A stretch of DNA of 64,000 nt from Eretmocerus hayati (Eukaryota; Arthropoda; Insecta; Hymenoptera; Aphelinidae), in the NCBI GenBank assembly GCA_029851415.1, contig CM056744.1:104875338-104939337 (forward strand). The letters are read 5' to 3'. The notes below the pieces were generated by a model. It was not told the origin of the DNA. It did no database searches and worked only from the letters and a program-made list of their open reading frames with translations. Below, piece after piece: positions 1-11,660 of the stretch. The position numbers and the translations under genes are program-made. Positions within the stretch are counted from its first letter, which is position 1. The number at the start of each line of letters is the position of its first letter.

Positions 1-1667
1 ACAGGGGCAGCGTGTCCGCCTCTGACGCGCAAGGTCAGCGTTCAAATCCCGATGAGGGTCATTTTTTTTTTTTTTTTTTTTTTCGTATCTGCACCAGCTC
101 GCGAATTTCTCTTTAAAATCATCACTCGTTAACGAAAGTTTGAATTTAAAAGTGCATGAGAGTCAAACAGCTATTTTTTTTTTTTTTTTTCAAATATGGA
201 AGCCGAAATCGAGCGCAATTTTGCGCCTACACGTAAGGATTTTTTTAGGGTATGGTTCTCGGCACGCCAAAAAAAAAATAATTTCACGGGATATTTGGCG
301 CGAACGGACCGGATATTTGTACTTCGCACAGGAAAAGGAATAATTCACACGATAAGAATGTAGTGCACGAGAGGAAAAAATAGCTAACGGGATTAGAAGG
401 TATATGTATGAACGAGAAAAATAATATAACGAACAGGAAATAAACTTATCTTGCCCTGGTAAATATATGGTATACCAGCACGACATATTTTCCCTCGAAT
501 TCGTGTGTAAGTAAACATTCAGTTAGTTAAAAAATTATTAGATGAAGTATTGATCATTCAAACTCATTAAAATCGCATATCTTTCACTAATGTGAGCAAA
601 CATTGAATCAGTTACAGGAAGATAGAATGAATGATAATTGTTTAAACGTCAAGAAATTCGAACAAATCGAGACATTCACTGTATCATTGGAGCTTTTCTG
701 GCTTTCGATGGTCGAACTTCCTTTTCGGCCAAGCGGTACATACACATGCTGACAACAAATACTTTCCAAAGGTATCGAATCTTACGCTTCTGAATCCACG
801 TAGGTGTGAAGCTGTGTTGCTGAAAAACATTAGTTGGGATGCGTAGGATTCGACATCACTTTCGGGAAGTATTCGTTATCACCAAGTGTACACTTTTAGC
901 CTCATCTGGAACAACCACCTCCTTATGCTTGATCATCATGCATGCCAACTGACAAGGGAAACGCCAACCTTGTAGGTCCTGGATCTTGACGAAACTTTGT
1001 GAGTCTTCTTGTTTTGGTGAAAAATGAAGGTACCCATGTGAAAATGGGAACCCTATGATCATATATGAACATGGGGTCCAAGGACCCTATGACCATATAT
1101 GAACATCTATGAAACGATTTTCAAAATTTTTTAAAATCCGAAAAATTGTTATGGTTGCATTTTCAGGGAATATTACATCAAAAAGTCACGATGCTGATCT
1201 TGCACAACTGAGAAAATCTCCAAGATTTCATTAAGTAATTGAATCAAAACGATCTGTAAGTGATATCATTCTCCTACTAGAAAAAAAAAAAAATTTAATT
1301 TCCAAGATTATAAACGTTTGGTTGATGACCAATCTGCACAATTTGTTATATCTTGAGATCACCATTTTGAGAAATATTACATTTATGCAGGTTCGTCACC
1401 AATCTGCCAAACGTTTTTGATCTTGGAAATTAAAATTTTTTTTTCTAGTAGGAGAATGATATCACTTACAGATCGTTTTAATTCAATGTCCTAATGAACT
1501 CTTGGAGATTTTCTCGGTTATGCAAGATCATCATCGTGACTTTTTGATGTGATATTCCCTGAAAATGCAACCATTTCATAGATGTTCATATATGGTCATA
1601 GGGTCCTTGGACCCCCTGTTCATATATGATCATAGGGTTCCCATTTTTACATGGGTATCTCCAAGGG

Positions 1668-1828
1668 TTTAATCCCATGGGCCTCCTATCCTCAGATACA
1701 GCTATGGAGATTAGCATTGCCAATATAGGCCCATGTTAAAAAGTCGTATATATAGATATACTGACAATGCTAACCTCCATGACTGTATCTCAGCATAGGA
1801 GACCCATTGGACGAAACCTTATTGGGTG
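1668..1828. repeat. Small palindromic MITE nested in one arm
   Basis: About 160 bases with inverted ends (atgggcctcctatcc... against ...gcataggagacccat) sit in the right arm of the 1-2410 element. The matching place in the left arm, near 1031, is uninterrupted, so this is a later insertion of one hairpin into the arm of another. Confidence 0.65.
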
Positions 1829-2333
1829 CCTTCATTTCTCGCCAAAACAAGAACATTCCCAAAGTTTCGGCAAAATCCAGGACCCGCAAGTTCGGACCTG
1901 CAAGTTCAGAAAAGCGATGTCATTAGAAACACCGATTTCAGAAAGATTTACCGTCAAACGGCGTAACTTTGGAACATCTTCGAACATTTTTGATTGAAAT
2001 TTCTCTGTAACTTCTACGCCATAGATCAAAAGTGCAATGTATGTGTGGTACGTCAATCGGAAGCTTCCAATTTCGGCTTTCGATTGCGGGGTTTATATGA
2101 GTCCATTTGGACATCTCTGGTCGGAATTTTGGGAATCTAGTTTTCCGCGATTAAAAAAAATTCTCACGTGTAGGCGCGAAATTGCGCTCGATTTCGGCTT
2201 CCATATTTGAAAAAAAAAAAAAAAAATAGCTGTTTGACTCTCATGCACTTTTAAATTCAAACTTTCGTTAACGAGTGATGATTTTAAAGAGAAATTCGCG
2301 AGCTGGTGCAGATACGAAAAAAAAAAAAAACGA

Positions 2334-2408
2334 CCCTCATCGGGATTTGAACGCTGACCTTGCGCGTCAGAGGCGGACACGCTGCCCCTGTGCTAATCCA
2401 CACTATCT
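2334..2408 (-). other. tRNA-derived Pol III promoter-like head
   Basis: Read on the minus strand this has an A-box-like tagcacagggg (2385-2395) and a B-box-like gttcaaatccc (2342-2352) at tRNA-like spacing, followed at once by a T-run that could end Pol III transcription. A second, inverted copy starts at position 1 with its B box at 40-50. The T-stem does not pair properly, so this is a tRNA relic of the kind that heads SINEs and not a working tRNA gene. Both copies point inward, into the element. Confidence 0.6.
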
Positions 2409-2604
2409 CAATTATGTGTTCAAATGTTTCTCATGATCGTCGGCCCCTCGTAAGGGGCTTGGGATTTGGGAATCATCCGTCTGTAGTTTATGGGTAAGTT
2501 AAAGGACCAATCGACTGTGTTATCTCCAGCCTCTCATTGATCCGTGAATGAAAATATCCATCTGCAATAATTATTAAATAATCATTCCATCGAGTGAACG
2601 AAAC

Positions 2605-2835
2605 AGCACAAACTGTAGAGTGCGGGCGCGGCGAGCCGACTCGGCGAACAGCGCTGTGCACTGCTGTGCACTGCTGTACACTGCTGTTCGCTGCTGTTCG
2701 CTCGTCACTCGCCGCCAGTTCACCCTGCGGGCCGTCGTTCGCCTCCTTTTGGAGGATAGGCCGTACAGCCGTAAACAGCAGTGAACAGCAACGAACAGCG
2801 ACGACTGGCAACCGAGCGACACCGAGCGACACAGT
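2605..2835. repeat. GC-rich CTG/CAG-type short-repeat hairpin
   Basis: Unlike its AT-rich surroundings this stretch is GC-rich. It holds a degenerate 10-base repeat built on actgctgtgc (about 2655-2700), then the inverted form with cagcagtgaacagcaacgaacagcg (in part) near 2770-2800. The two halves can pair. Long frames on both strands here simply reflect the low AT content. The remainder of 2411-3748 is unremarkable intron or flanking sequence with no recognisable exon. Confidence 0.55.
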
Positions 2836-3748
2836 GGCATACCCCTCGTTGTGTCTTCGATAATAATCTGGTCCAGACTATTTTTTCCTGATTTGAGCTT
2901 CATGATCTTGTTATGCAATAAGTAAACGCATCTCATTGATATGCCTTCACCCCTCCCCTACTTTTGTTGATATTTTTACGTTTGGATTAATATCCAACTG
3001 CTACCCAAAGTTCTAGAATGGGTAGCTGTCTATTGATAAAATCATTAGGAAGATGAAGTATTGGATGTATCAGTAATTCCCGTGACATCGGAAATTGTTA
3101 TCTTTTTGATCATGACCAATTACAATGTGTACTTATTCTTCATGGATCCGAGAAATTCCGTAGAAAAACGAAAGGCCTTTGTATCATACGTATTAGAACA
3201 TTGCTCTTGGTGGAACAATTCAACATTGAAGACTGTGTACAAAAGTAGATAAATGGATAAATCATGCTGACAAGCTGTATCATAAATTGACCTAACCATG
3301 TCTTGACCTGCAGTATTTTGATGATTATTATGAGTTAATCTAATGCAACTGTAATTATTGATGCTCTAGGAATGTCTGTGTAAAATGGAATCTATATCTC
3401 ATCCTCCATTAGTATTTTTAGCCTCGTGGCCTTGAGGACAAACTTTGAAACTGCATTTTTGTTCAGTAATATTTGATTCCACCAATTACAGTACATTTAA
3501 TTCTTTATTTTTTAATTTTTTTCAAAAATCTTTCCCTAGAAGTCTACTTCCGACTACTCAGACACTTGATACTTTTATTTGTTCACTCACAACATGGAAA
3601 ATTACCACGAATATAACACTAAGAAAATCTCGATAATTACACAAACTGCACTGGTACAAAAAAACAGAAGAAGTTGATAAATAGAGATTATTATAATACG
3701 GAAAACTATATCCCGCAACATGGTGCATTCAATCCATAAAATTTCCAG

Positions 3749-4045
3749 TATATCCACGCATCACTCCGTTTAATTTTGGAGATCAGCCAATATATGCAGG
3801 GCAAACCGCTCAATTGGCTTGTATGGCCTTAATTGGCGACATTCCAATCAATATCAGCTGGACATTTGAAGGCCGCGAACTGCGATCGCAGCATCACTCA
3901 ATGAGCCACAAAATAAGCCAAGTAGGACCGCGCTCTAGTATACTACTAATAGATCCCGTTGAACAGGAACACGGAGGCTCATACATGTGTATAGCTCGAA
4001 ATCCATCTGGAAATGACACACATCAGGCAACTTTGCGAGTATACG
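3749..4045 (+). CDS. Dscam1: Dscam1 alternative Ig7 exon (exon 9 type, last copy)
   Basis: A 297-base exon with AG acceptor and GT donor, entering and leaving in phase 1 like Dscam1 variable exons. It encodes one immunoglobulin domain: the N-terminal PRITPFNFGD strand typical of Ig7 variants, the first Cys in LACMA, the core Trp in ISWTF, and the second Cys in YMCIARN. In Dscam1 this domain is chosen by mutually exclusive splicing from a tandem cluster and helps determine homophilic binding. The next recognised exon begins Ig8, so this should be the 3'-most member. No sibling exon is visible in the 3.7 kb upstream; any others must lie outside the window. Confidence 0.88.
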
Positions 4046-4304
4046 GTTAGGGCTCAATGAAACAATTAAATTTTCAAAAATTTGATGTCCCTCGGTCTGC
4101 CGTCGAATGGCTTCTTATGTCTTGAATCAATAAAAAATGCAAATTTACGAAAATTTTGGATGCAGAATTGCTTTTGAATGATGCATCATTGATGATATAT
4201 TACTGAATACCGCTTATTCCCGCCTTCTACTCTTTATCTGGATCTTCTTCTACAGTCTCTTTCTGTGAGAACTCGACCTGATTCTAAATTTTCTATGCCT
4301 CTTG

Positions 4305-6530
4305 GGGGTCTTGCAGAAAGGACGTCCGCGCTCAGAGGGGGGGAGGGGGTCGTCGAAAGTGTGACTTTTTGTGACTGCTGACGAGGGGGGTTGTATGAAC
4401 ATTCGGACGTCCACTTACTCGGAATCAAAAATCAGATATTCCATTGGGTGCGAGACGCCTTGATAGAAAGTTTCAAGTTTCAAAAGAATTTTATGTACAG
4501 TGAAACGTCCACAAGCATGAATAGAGCTTTGACGGTCATGCGGCATTAATGTAATAGTGATCCGATGTACAACAATTGCACAGCGGCTCTAATCGTAGGA
4601 GTTTTGAATTTCAAAACAATCATCAGGTTTACGGCTCGATTTGGAAGAAATATACCATCATATAAGTCTACTTTTGAAGATTTGTCGCTGTAGATTATAT
4701 TCAAGGTTATATTTAGTGATGATATCCCTTGAATATAAAGCTATCTACAAAGACACAAACCAACCCACGGGGTCTGATCATGATTTCGTGGTAGCAGCTA
4801 AGCATAAATAGTCTGGGCGCCCACCTATGCCTCCGTATGCATTTCCACCCGCTGAATCGATTTTTTGAGGTTCTTTGGGCGAATTCATTTGCCAACCCTT
4901 TGTTATTAACAATTTTTAGTGCAAATTTAGGGTTTTTTACCAATATCTTGTGAAATATGCATTTTCTGGGGAAATCACAGGGAGTCAACGTTGAAGATCT
5001 CAGAATCTTCCACAGGAAAGGTCTTCACAACTTTCCCGGGAAACCCAGTCCTCGGCCTATAAACGCGTGGAAAGCGTCCAGCGCGGTTAAGCCAGCGCAT
5101 CCCTTCTCAATTTTCATATAGAGTTGATGATATCAAAAATATCGAGATGGAACCAAGCCCATCCGAAAGAGGAAGATGTAAACTTGACAATAACATCATT
5201 TCAATATCGAAGAGATCTGAAATTTTCGATTTTCCACCGAGAGACTGCTGAAATCGAGCCCCAGACCAGGCGCTTGGGGACCATGCAAGTACACGTTATA
5301 CGTTGGCTGTTACTAACAATTCTTCGTTTCATTTCTGTGTTAATTGAATCATTGAATTGATTCTTGAATGTTGCTGGATTCCATTATGCGTTGTCATGAA
5401 CGATTTCTATTTGTTATAAACAGCTATAATAAAAAAATCATAAATTGTTATCATCATTATTGTACGCTCACAGCTGAAGAGGGAAGTGTTTGATCATGTT
5501 TGAAAGCCCAATGATTCCCCACACCAAAACGAGTCGCCTAGTGTTCCCTCGAGTTTTCCGGGGAAATTGTGGTGGGTGGGGGAAATCGGGGGAGTTAGAG
5601 GACATACGCGTGAAATCTCGACCATACTGGTGCAATGTCTCTGATAAGTACTGCAATTTCGGGATGATGTTGTTCCCTGCTTTCCACGGTTTTCCACCAC
5701 CTATCACAAATTCCCTGGAAAACTCGGCGACTCGTTTTGTTGTGAGAAATCATTGGATTTTCAAACATGATCAAACACTTACCTCTTCGGCTGTGAGCGT
5801 ACAATAATGATGCTAACAAGATATGGTTTTGTTATTATGACTGTTTTTACCAAATAGATTTCGTTCATGACAACGCATAATGGGACCCGGCAACATTCAA
5901 GAATCGAAGCTATATGATAATTGAGAAGAGATGCGCTGGCTGCCCATGTAAGCCGCGCCGGACGCTTTCCACGCGTTTATAGGCTGAGGACCGGGTTTCC
6001 CGGGAAAGTTGTGAGGACCTTTCCTGTGGGAAATTCTGTGATCTACAACTTTGACCCCCTATGTTTTCCCCGGAAAATGCATATTTCACAAGATATTGGT
6101 AAAAAACCCTAAATTTGCATTAAAAATTGTTAATAACAAAGGGTTAGCAAATGAATTCGTCCTAGGAACCTCAAAAAATCAATTCAGCAGGCAAAGGTAT
6201 TCCCAAGAAGAAGAAAGAATCTCGACATCAACCTCAATATGCGAGCCAATTCAAATTAGCCGATGAATTAGACTTATTTGCAATTATTTACAATTTCAAA
6301 TCCGATTTCGATAAATTTCGACGATAGAAATGGTGAGACGCAACATATTATCAAGGAAGTTTACTTTTTCGATGCCAATTTTCAGTCGAGGGTATGAAAA
6401 AATTTTGAAAAATTCGGACGTCCTTATGAGGGGGGGTATTATCCACGAAATGTGACCACGTGTGACAAGAGGGGGGAGGGGTCCAAAATCTTGGAAAAAA
6501 CCGCGGACGTCCTTTCTGCAAGATCCCTTG
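4305..6530. repeat. Foldback element in the exon 9-exon 10 intron
   Basis: Inverted pairs run from the edges to a centre near 5630: cttgcagaaaggacgtccgc near 4311 against its reverse complement near 6515; 4860-5110 against 5930-6190; 5365-5400 against 5860-5890; 5460-5560 against 5700-5800. Ends are G-rich on the left and mirrored on the right. No transposase is visible; open frames are mirror-image shadows. It occupies about half of the intron from 4046 to 8405. The rest of that intron (6531-8405) is AT-rich and shows no further alternative exon. Confidence 0.82.
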
Positions 6531-8405
6531 TACTGCTCTCATTGCATTCTCGTGTACATGCTTCTTCTGAACTGTCTTTCTCGTCTTTTTTTCCCTTTTT
6601 TCATCAGATTTTGAGAACTGATAACTCAATCAGATAGGTATTTCTTCATTTTAATGCCTCTGAATAATTCCTCGAAAGATTTTAGTCAAATGATACCCAT
6701 TTTATGGATCATTTCATGAATCTTGACGATTGTTCTGGCGTACTTACTTATCCGTCAGTCTGTGAAAAATATGAACAAAAATGTACATCTGGCTTCTCTC
6801 GACCTCTCTCTCTGTCTGTCATTATTTCTGATTTTTCTAAAATTTTCATTATCAGTTATATCTTATGACTCCCTGCAAGATGGCGACGCCTGAAAATTTG
6901 CTCGATGCTTCATCAATGAGATTCCCATTGCTTGAGCTTGATCGCATAAACTCGGAAGAATCTCATGTATCCATCAGCAGCTTTTCATATATATTTATAT
7001 ATATCGTATCACGATTGTAACCCCCGCATAAAGAGCAGGTGCATTTTATATTAGGTATACATACATCCTTCAGCTTGCGTGACGGAATATGGTATCATTT
7101 TTTTCATGCCGATTGCGATATGTCAACTAAGTAGTTTGTCAGCAGCTAATTCGTGGATTACCCCTAAGAATGATTGTTGTGCATCATACGTTGAAGTATT
7201 AGTCCCCGTTCATAAAAATTGAAAAAAAAATATATTCATATTCGCCAGAGCTAGAGGTTGAATGCTAAAAAAAATAATCGGATTGGATCTTTATTGATGC
7301 TATCATATAATATTTAATTAATCATCGACATTGACTAACGAATGGCTTAGCCAAATCGACTTGAAATTTGTTGGGTTTCATATTCACGCGGAGTCGATTC
7401 ACTTTCAACAACAATGTCCTTCCCATCTCTCTCTTTCCATAATTCCTAACCAGAATTACCTTATCCTATCATCCCATCACTTCATTTTTAATTTTTTGTT
7501 GTTAGAATCCCGCATGATTATCATAGAGGCTTTAAACATTGATGCGGTATGCATGTAATAACCGCTTTTCCTGATAACGTCATTAAAATTGCATGAAAAA
7601 AAGCAATAACAAGCCATGCGAGTCACTCTACTCTTCCAAATTAGATTATGCCATCTCAAAATGCTTCAATAAGAATTGTTTAAAAGATGAAAAGAGTTTT
7701 ACGTCGAATGAAAATGTTTCAAGAAAATTCTAATGGATTGTGACGAACGGATTGTATCGAAGGAAATGCCTAAATTTTGAGAAGCATTTTGAAGGTGTTT
7801 TCGCAAGAGGAATAAGTTCTGTAAAAGCATGCTGCAGAAATATGTTTGTGAAACGTCTGCTGATCACGCATTCGAACATTGGCATTATGTCAACGTCGAT
7901 CATTTTGGAGATATTCTAAACATGATATTATCACTCTCATAAACAATCATAACTAGACGCTTCAACTAAAAATTGACATCAGACGCTTCGAAACATCATA
8001 TCAGTTTCATCAAAGATTACTCAACAGATATTTGAATCTTTTTTCATTTCCCACGTATTTGTACATATTATGGCAAAATTATCTAATGTACAAAGTCGAT
8101 GAAGAATTTTTGATTTCAATAATGATTTATTGAGGACTATTATTTGGCTAAAAAAGTGAAGTTCCATGAAACTCTTTTGATCAAAGTCACAAAATTTAGA
8201 AACAGTATTTCCAAAGTCATACCATCATACCAGTAACTTGTAAATAGTATCCAAGGATCACTTTTTCATAAAATTTTTCAGAATAATATTCAAACAATTT
8301 CTTTGATAAAACTGATATTTTTCTCATGCGAAATTTGCATACTAGCTTTCTCGAAAAAAATGGCATCAAGGATCTTTCACTAATACAATTTTTTCAATGC
8401 TGCAG

Positions 8406-8525
8406 TTCCACCACGTTGGATACTTGAACCAACAGATAAAGCATTTGCACAGGGCTCAGACGCCCGAGTTGAATGTAAAGCCGACGGTTTCCCAAAGCCC
8501 CAAGTAACATGGAAAAAGGCTGCGG
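8406..8525 (+). CDS. Dscam1: Dscam1 constant exon: Ig8, first part
   Basis: Starts after tgctgcag and ends at a gtgag donor, phase 1 on both sides. With a G from the preceding variant exon it reads VPPRWILEPTDKAFAQGSDA, a nearly invariant Dscam1 stretch, then the first Ig8 Cys (VECKADGF) and the core Trp (VTWKKA). Every Ig7 variant must splice to this acceptor, so it is the common 3' partner of the exon 9 cluster. Confidence 0.95.
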
Positions 8526-8618
8526 GTGAGTTTTGACAAGTCTTTATACACCACAAAATCTACCTTCGCAGATAGACATTGAAAATTGAAATTGAAATTT
8601 TGCTATTTCTGATCTTAG

Positions 8619-8792
8619 GTGATACCCCAGGCGACTACACAGACTTAAAAATGAATAACGCTGATATAAGCGTTGAAGATGGTACTCTTATGATTAATAA
8701 TATTCAAAAAACTAATGAGGGATACTATCTATGTGAGGCTGTCAATGGTATTGGCTCGGGACTTTCAGCTGTGATACTTATTTCCGTACAAG
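8619..8792 (+). CDS. Dscam1: Dscam1 constant exon: Ig8, second part
   Basis: Follows a 93-base intron; acceptor gatcttag, donor gtaaat, phase 1 at both ends. It encodes the C-terminal half of Ig8, with the second Cys in GYYLCEAVNGIGSGLSA, a signature conserved in arthropod Dscam. The 93- and 96-base flanking introns keep the Ig8-Ig9 exons tightly packed, in contrast to the multi-kilobase intron upstream. Confidence 0.95.
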
Positions 8793-8888
8793 GTAAATTT
8801 TCTGCTTACATCACAATATTTATCCATGAAATCATATAATTATCATATGGAAAATCGTTTGTAATTGAAAATTTTTAATTCCCAACAG

Positions 8889-9185
8889 CCCCGCCTCACT
8901 TTGAGATAAAACTACGAAATCAAACGGCTCGTCGAGGTGAGCCAGCTGTTTTGCAATGCGAGGCTCAGGGTGAAAAACCTATTGGTATTCTATGGAATAT
9001 GAACAACAAGCGACTGGACCCAAAAAGTGATTCCCGTTACACCATTCGTGAGGAAATCATGGCCAATGGAGTACTTTCAGATCTCAGTATCAAGAGAACT
9101 GAAAGAACTGATACGGCTCTCTTCACATGTGTTGCGACGAACGCTTTTGGAAGTGACGATACCAGTATCAACATGATCATCCAAG
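8889..9185 (+). CDS. Dscam1: Dscam1 constant exon: Ig9
   Basis: One exon carries all of Ig9: Cys in VLQCEAQGEKPIG, Trp in ILWNMNN, and the second Cys in LFTCVATNAFGSDD. Acceptor cccaacag and donor gtacaa are both in phase 1. This is the last Ig domain before the fibronectin repeats. The following intron, 9186-9936 (751 bases), shows no repeat or coding signal that I can support. Confidence 0.95.
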
Positions 9186-9936
9186 GTACAAATCAATCTT
9201 TAATCCTCCAAAACCGATGGAAATCTTATAAATTCGGATGGTTTTATGAATCGACATTCACCTTTCCTCGCGTGTGATCCAAAAGAACCTCGAGTTGAAT
9301 CTAAAATATTCAACTCTTGACCAGCTTGAACTTTTTTCACCAAGAATCGGTAATATAATACAGCTCCGACTCTTGCTTCTTTTACCCTGGTAAAAAGATT
9401 CTGGTGAAATTCTGGATTTCTAAAATATGATTGCTAGATTATCCTTGGTCATCTGCTCTATCTTTTACTACTTCTCACACTCTTATTCAGGTGCAAAGGA
9501 ATCCACCCCATCTAGATTTTATTCTAAACGCTGTCATGACAAAACCACCTCTACATTTTCTATCATTCATTTCGAGCTGTTGAACCACTATTTCTGACAA
9601 AGTACTTTCTAAAGAGGCAGACTAGCCAGTTTGGTACTGAACCCTCAGTAATTTCTTGTAAAACTCAATTTTTGCTGCGTTAACGTTCCATACAGTTAAA
9701 TCATTCTCACTATGAACCGCTTTTTCCGATGAGTTATATTGCATAAGAGTCTGTGAATGAATTTCGTTTTGCATTCCTCTGATGCATTTGAAAAATTGCG
9801 ATAGATGGATAGACTCAACATTTCAGAATTTTCCTAATTTTTCTCTCATTGCAGGAATGGAAAATCTAGTTTTCATATCATAGTCTAAGCTAAGACTTTC
9901 GCTGGTCAATATTACAATAAATGTTCAATATTACAG

Positions 9937-10298
9937 AGGTGCCCGAGGTTCCATACGGTCTAAAGGTTTTGGACAAATCTGGCCGATCGGTTCAATTATC
10001 GTGGGCCATGCCATACGATGGAAACAGTCCGATAAAGCGTTATTTCATCGAGTACAAAATCAGCAAAGGCTCATGGGAGACTGACATCGACAGGGTTGTA
10101 GTACCTGCTTCGCAGCAAAATGTTGCCGGAGTGTTCAATCTTAAGCCTGCTACCACTTACCATTTGAGAATTGTAGCTGAAAATGAGATCGGTACTTCTG
10201 AGCCATCCGATACTGTTACAATCATCACTGCTGAAGAAGTACCATCAGGACCTCCAAGCTCTGTTCGTGTAGATGCTTTAGATCAGCATACTCTCAAG
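9937..10298 (+). CDS. Dscam1: Dscam1 constant exon: FN3-1 and start of FN3-2
   Basis: Acceptor atattacag, donor gtgcgc; enters in phase 1 and leaves in phase 0. The product is a complete fibronectin type III domain: the proline-rich start EVPEVPYGLKVLDKSG, the core Trp in QLSWAMPYDGNSP, the Tyr in TTYHLRIVAENEIGTSEPS, then the linker ITAEEVPSGPPSS and the first strand of the next domain. Split FN3 domains with phase-0 internal junctions match Dscam1 gene structure. Confidence 0.95.
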
Positions 10299-10496
10299 GT
10301 GCGCTTTTATATACAAGATACCACCTGTTGCTCTATCATAGTTGTTTCTGAGCGGATAGATCCGGGATGAGTTACATTTGATGTTTTATATAGCAATTTT
10401 TTGTTGAAAAGAGCCAGCCTTACTTTTGGACAGTCATGAACAGTGGATAAAATGTGACAATAAGTGAATAATGAGCTATAAATATCACTGTGTAAT

Positions 10497-10818
10497 AAAA
10501 TTTTGGGGTCAGAATGTCACATTGGCCGGACCATGATTTCCTTACGGATTTTTCGATGCTGAAACCGAATCCGAGACTTAAGTTGCTCCAAAACGTCAGG
10601 ATTTCTTACGATGTCAAAAAATCGTTTTTGCAGAGGTTTTTTGACACAGACAAAAATCCTGATGTAAAATCTCAAAATAGAACACGGGATCGCGTTCAAA
10701 CGGCCTTTAGAGTCTAACTCCTGAAAACCCTGACCTTTTGGAGAAATTTCTGAATTTATCAAAGAATACGTGAAGAAATCATGGCCCGTTTAATGTCTTA
10801 TTCCGACTCCAAAATTTT
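10497..10818. repeat. Intronic palindromic MITE, about 320 bp
   Basis: Ends are inverted copies: aaaattttggggtcagaat at the left against attccgactccaaaatttt at the right, and the similarity extends inward (ccggaccatgatttcc against its mirror near 10770). The centre has a further inverted pair around cgtcaggattt and aaatcctgatg. It sits in the 10299-11288 Dscam1 intron; no coding capacity. Confidence 0.7.
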
Positions 10819-11288
10819 GTTGTACAATGTATTCATCATCCTGCTCGTTTCTTTGAGTCAATTTTATTCAACGGATGGCTTATTTTGAGATGCAATGTAG
10901 AATTTTAGATATGAACAGTGGCTTTTGAATAAAATTTCCCCAACTTTATTTGTTGATTATAATCTATAGATTAATAGTATGTACATATTTCGTAAGACTG
11001 CTCCTTCTCTGGTGGATAAGATAGAGTAAACTACTTCTGAAACAGTAAAATCAGCCACAGTACACGACGGAAACAAGGAAAATAATTTGTAATCGAGTAC
11101 CAAAATGGCCCCTGACTTGAATAAATTTTTTAGAGACTAATCGAACAAACTCAAAGCTATTCGATGTGACTGTTTCTTAATAGCATGGCTCTTCATTGAA
11201 CAACTCGAGTCAAGGCACGAATGAACTAAAATTTCAAATTGAAACTCGTGTTTGGGAACTTCAATCAATGCATTTCTGAATTGTGCAG

Positions 11289-11660
11289 GTATCCTGGAAA
11301 CCACCTCCACGCGACGACTGGAACGGCGAAATTCTTGGTTACTACGTTGGCTATAGGTTGGCTTCAACTGAAAAGCCCTACATGTTTGAGACTGTCGAAT
11401 TCTCAAAAGAAGATGGCAAGGAACATCATCTTCAGATAATGAATCTCAAAACGTACACGCAGTACAGCGTCGTTGTACAGGCTTTCAATAAGGTTGGATC
11501 GGGTCCTATGAGTGAAGAAAAACGTCAACATACAGCTGAAGGTGTACCTGAACAACCACCTCACGATACCACTTGTACAACTCTGACATCTCAGACTATT
11601 CGAGTATCATGGTCTTCGCCGCCTCTATCGGCTGCCAATGGTGTTATCACAGGGTACAAG
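11289..11660 (+). CDS. Dscam1: Dscam1 constant exon: FN3-2 rest and start of FN3-3
   Basis: Phase 0 at both ends; acceptor gaattgtgcag, donor gtatgc. It begins with the FN3 core VSWKPPPRDDWNGEILGYYV, continues to the Tyr-containing strand YTQYSVVVQAFNKVGSGPMS, then the inter-domain linker TAEGVPEQPP and the first strands of FN3-3 (TIRVSWSSPPLSAANG). All are strongly diagnostic of Dscam. The 11661-12071 intron shows nothing else. Confidence 0.95.

Larger units (their letters stand above)
1..2410. repeat. Large foldback element with tRNA-derived ends
   Basis: The first ~330 bases reappear inverted at about 2095-2410, including the poly-T tracts and the block beginning cgtatctgcaccagctcg. Further in, 950-1030 pairs with 1828-1890, and 1031-1340 pairs with 1400-1668, so almost the whole element folds on itself around position 1350-1400. 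The right end carries a clear tRNA-like sequence on the minus strand; the left copy is cut by the window edge, so the true left border lies outside. No transposase is visible. Short open frames inside it are mirror images of one another and are not credible genes. It lies upstream of the Ig7-type Dscam1 exon. Confidence 0.85.

Noticed and set aside
190..486. Minus-strand open frame of 98 codons
   Set aside because: It overlaps the arm of the 1-2410 foldback; no motif and low-complexity composition.
2334..2408. A functional tRNA gene
   Set aside because: A and B boxes are present, but the T stem and acceptor stem do not pair.
2488..2936. Overlapping frames of 89-120 codons on both strands
   Set aside because: They arise from a GC-rich short-repeat hairpin with few stops; the translations are simple-sequence and mirror each other.
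3061..3636. Possible additional Ig7 variant exons upstream of 3749
   Set aside because: Neither frame has the Cys-Trp-Cys Ig pattern or flanking AG/GT sites in phase 1.
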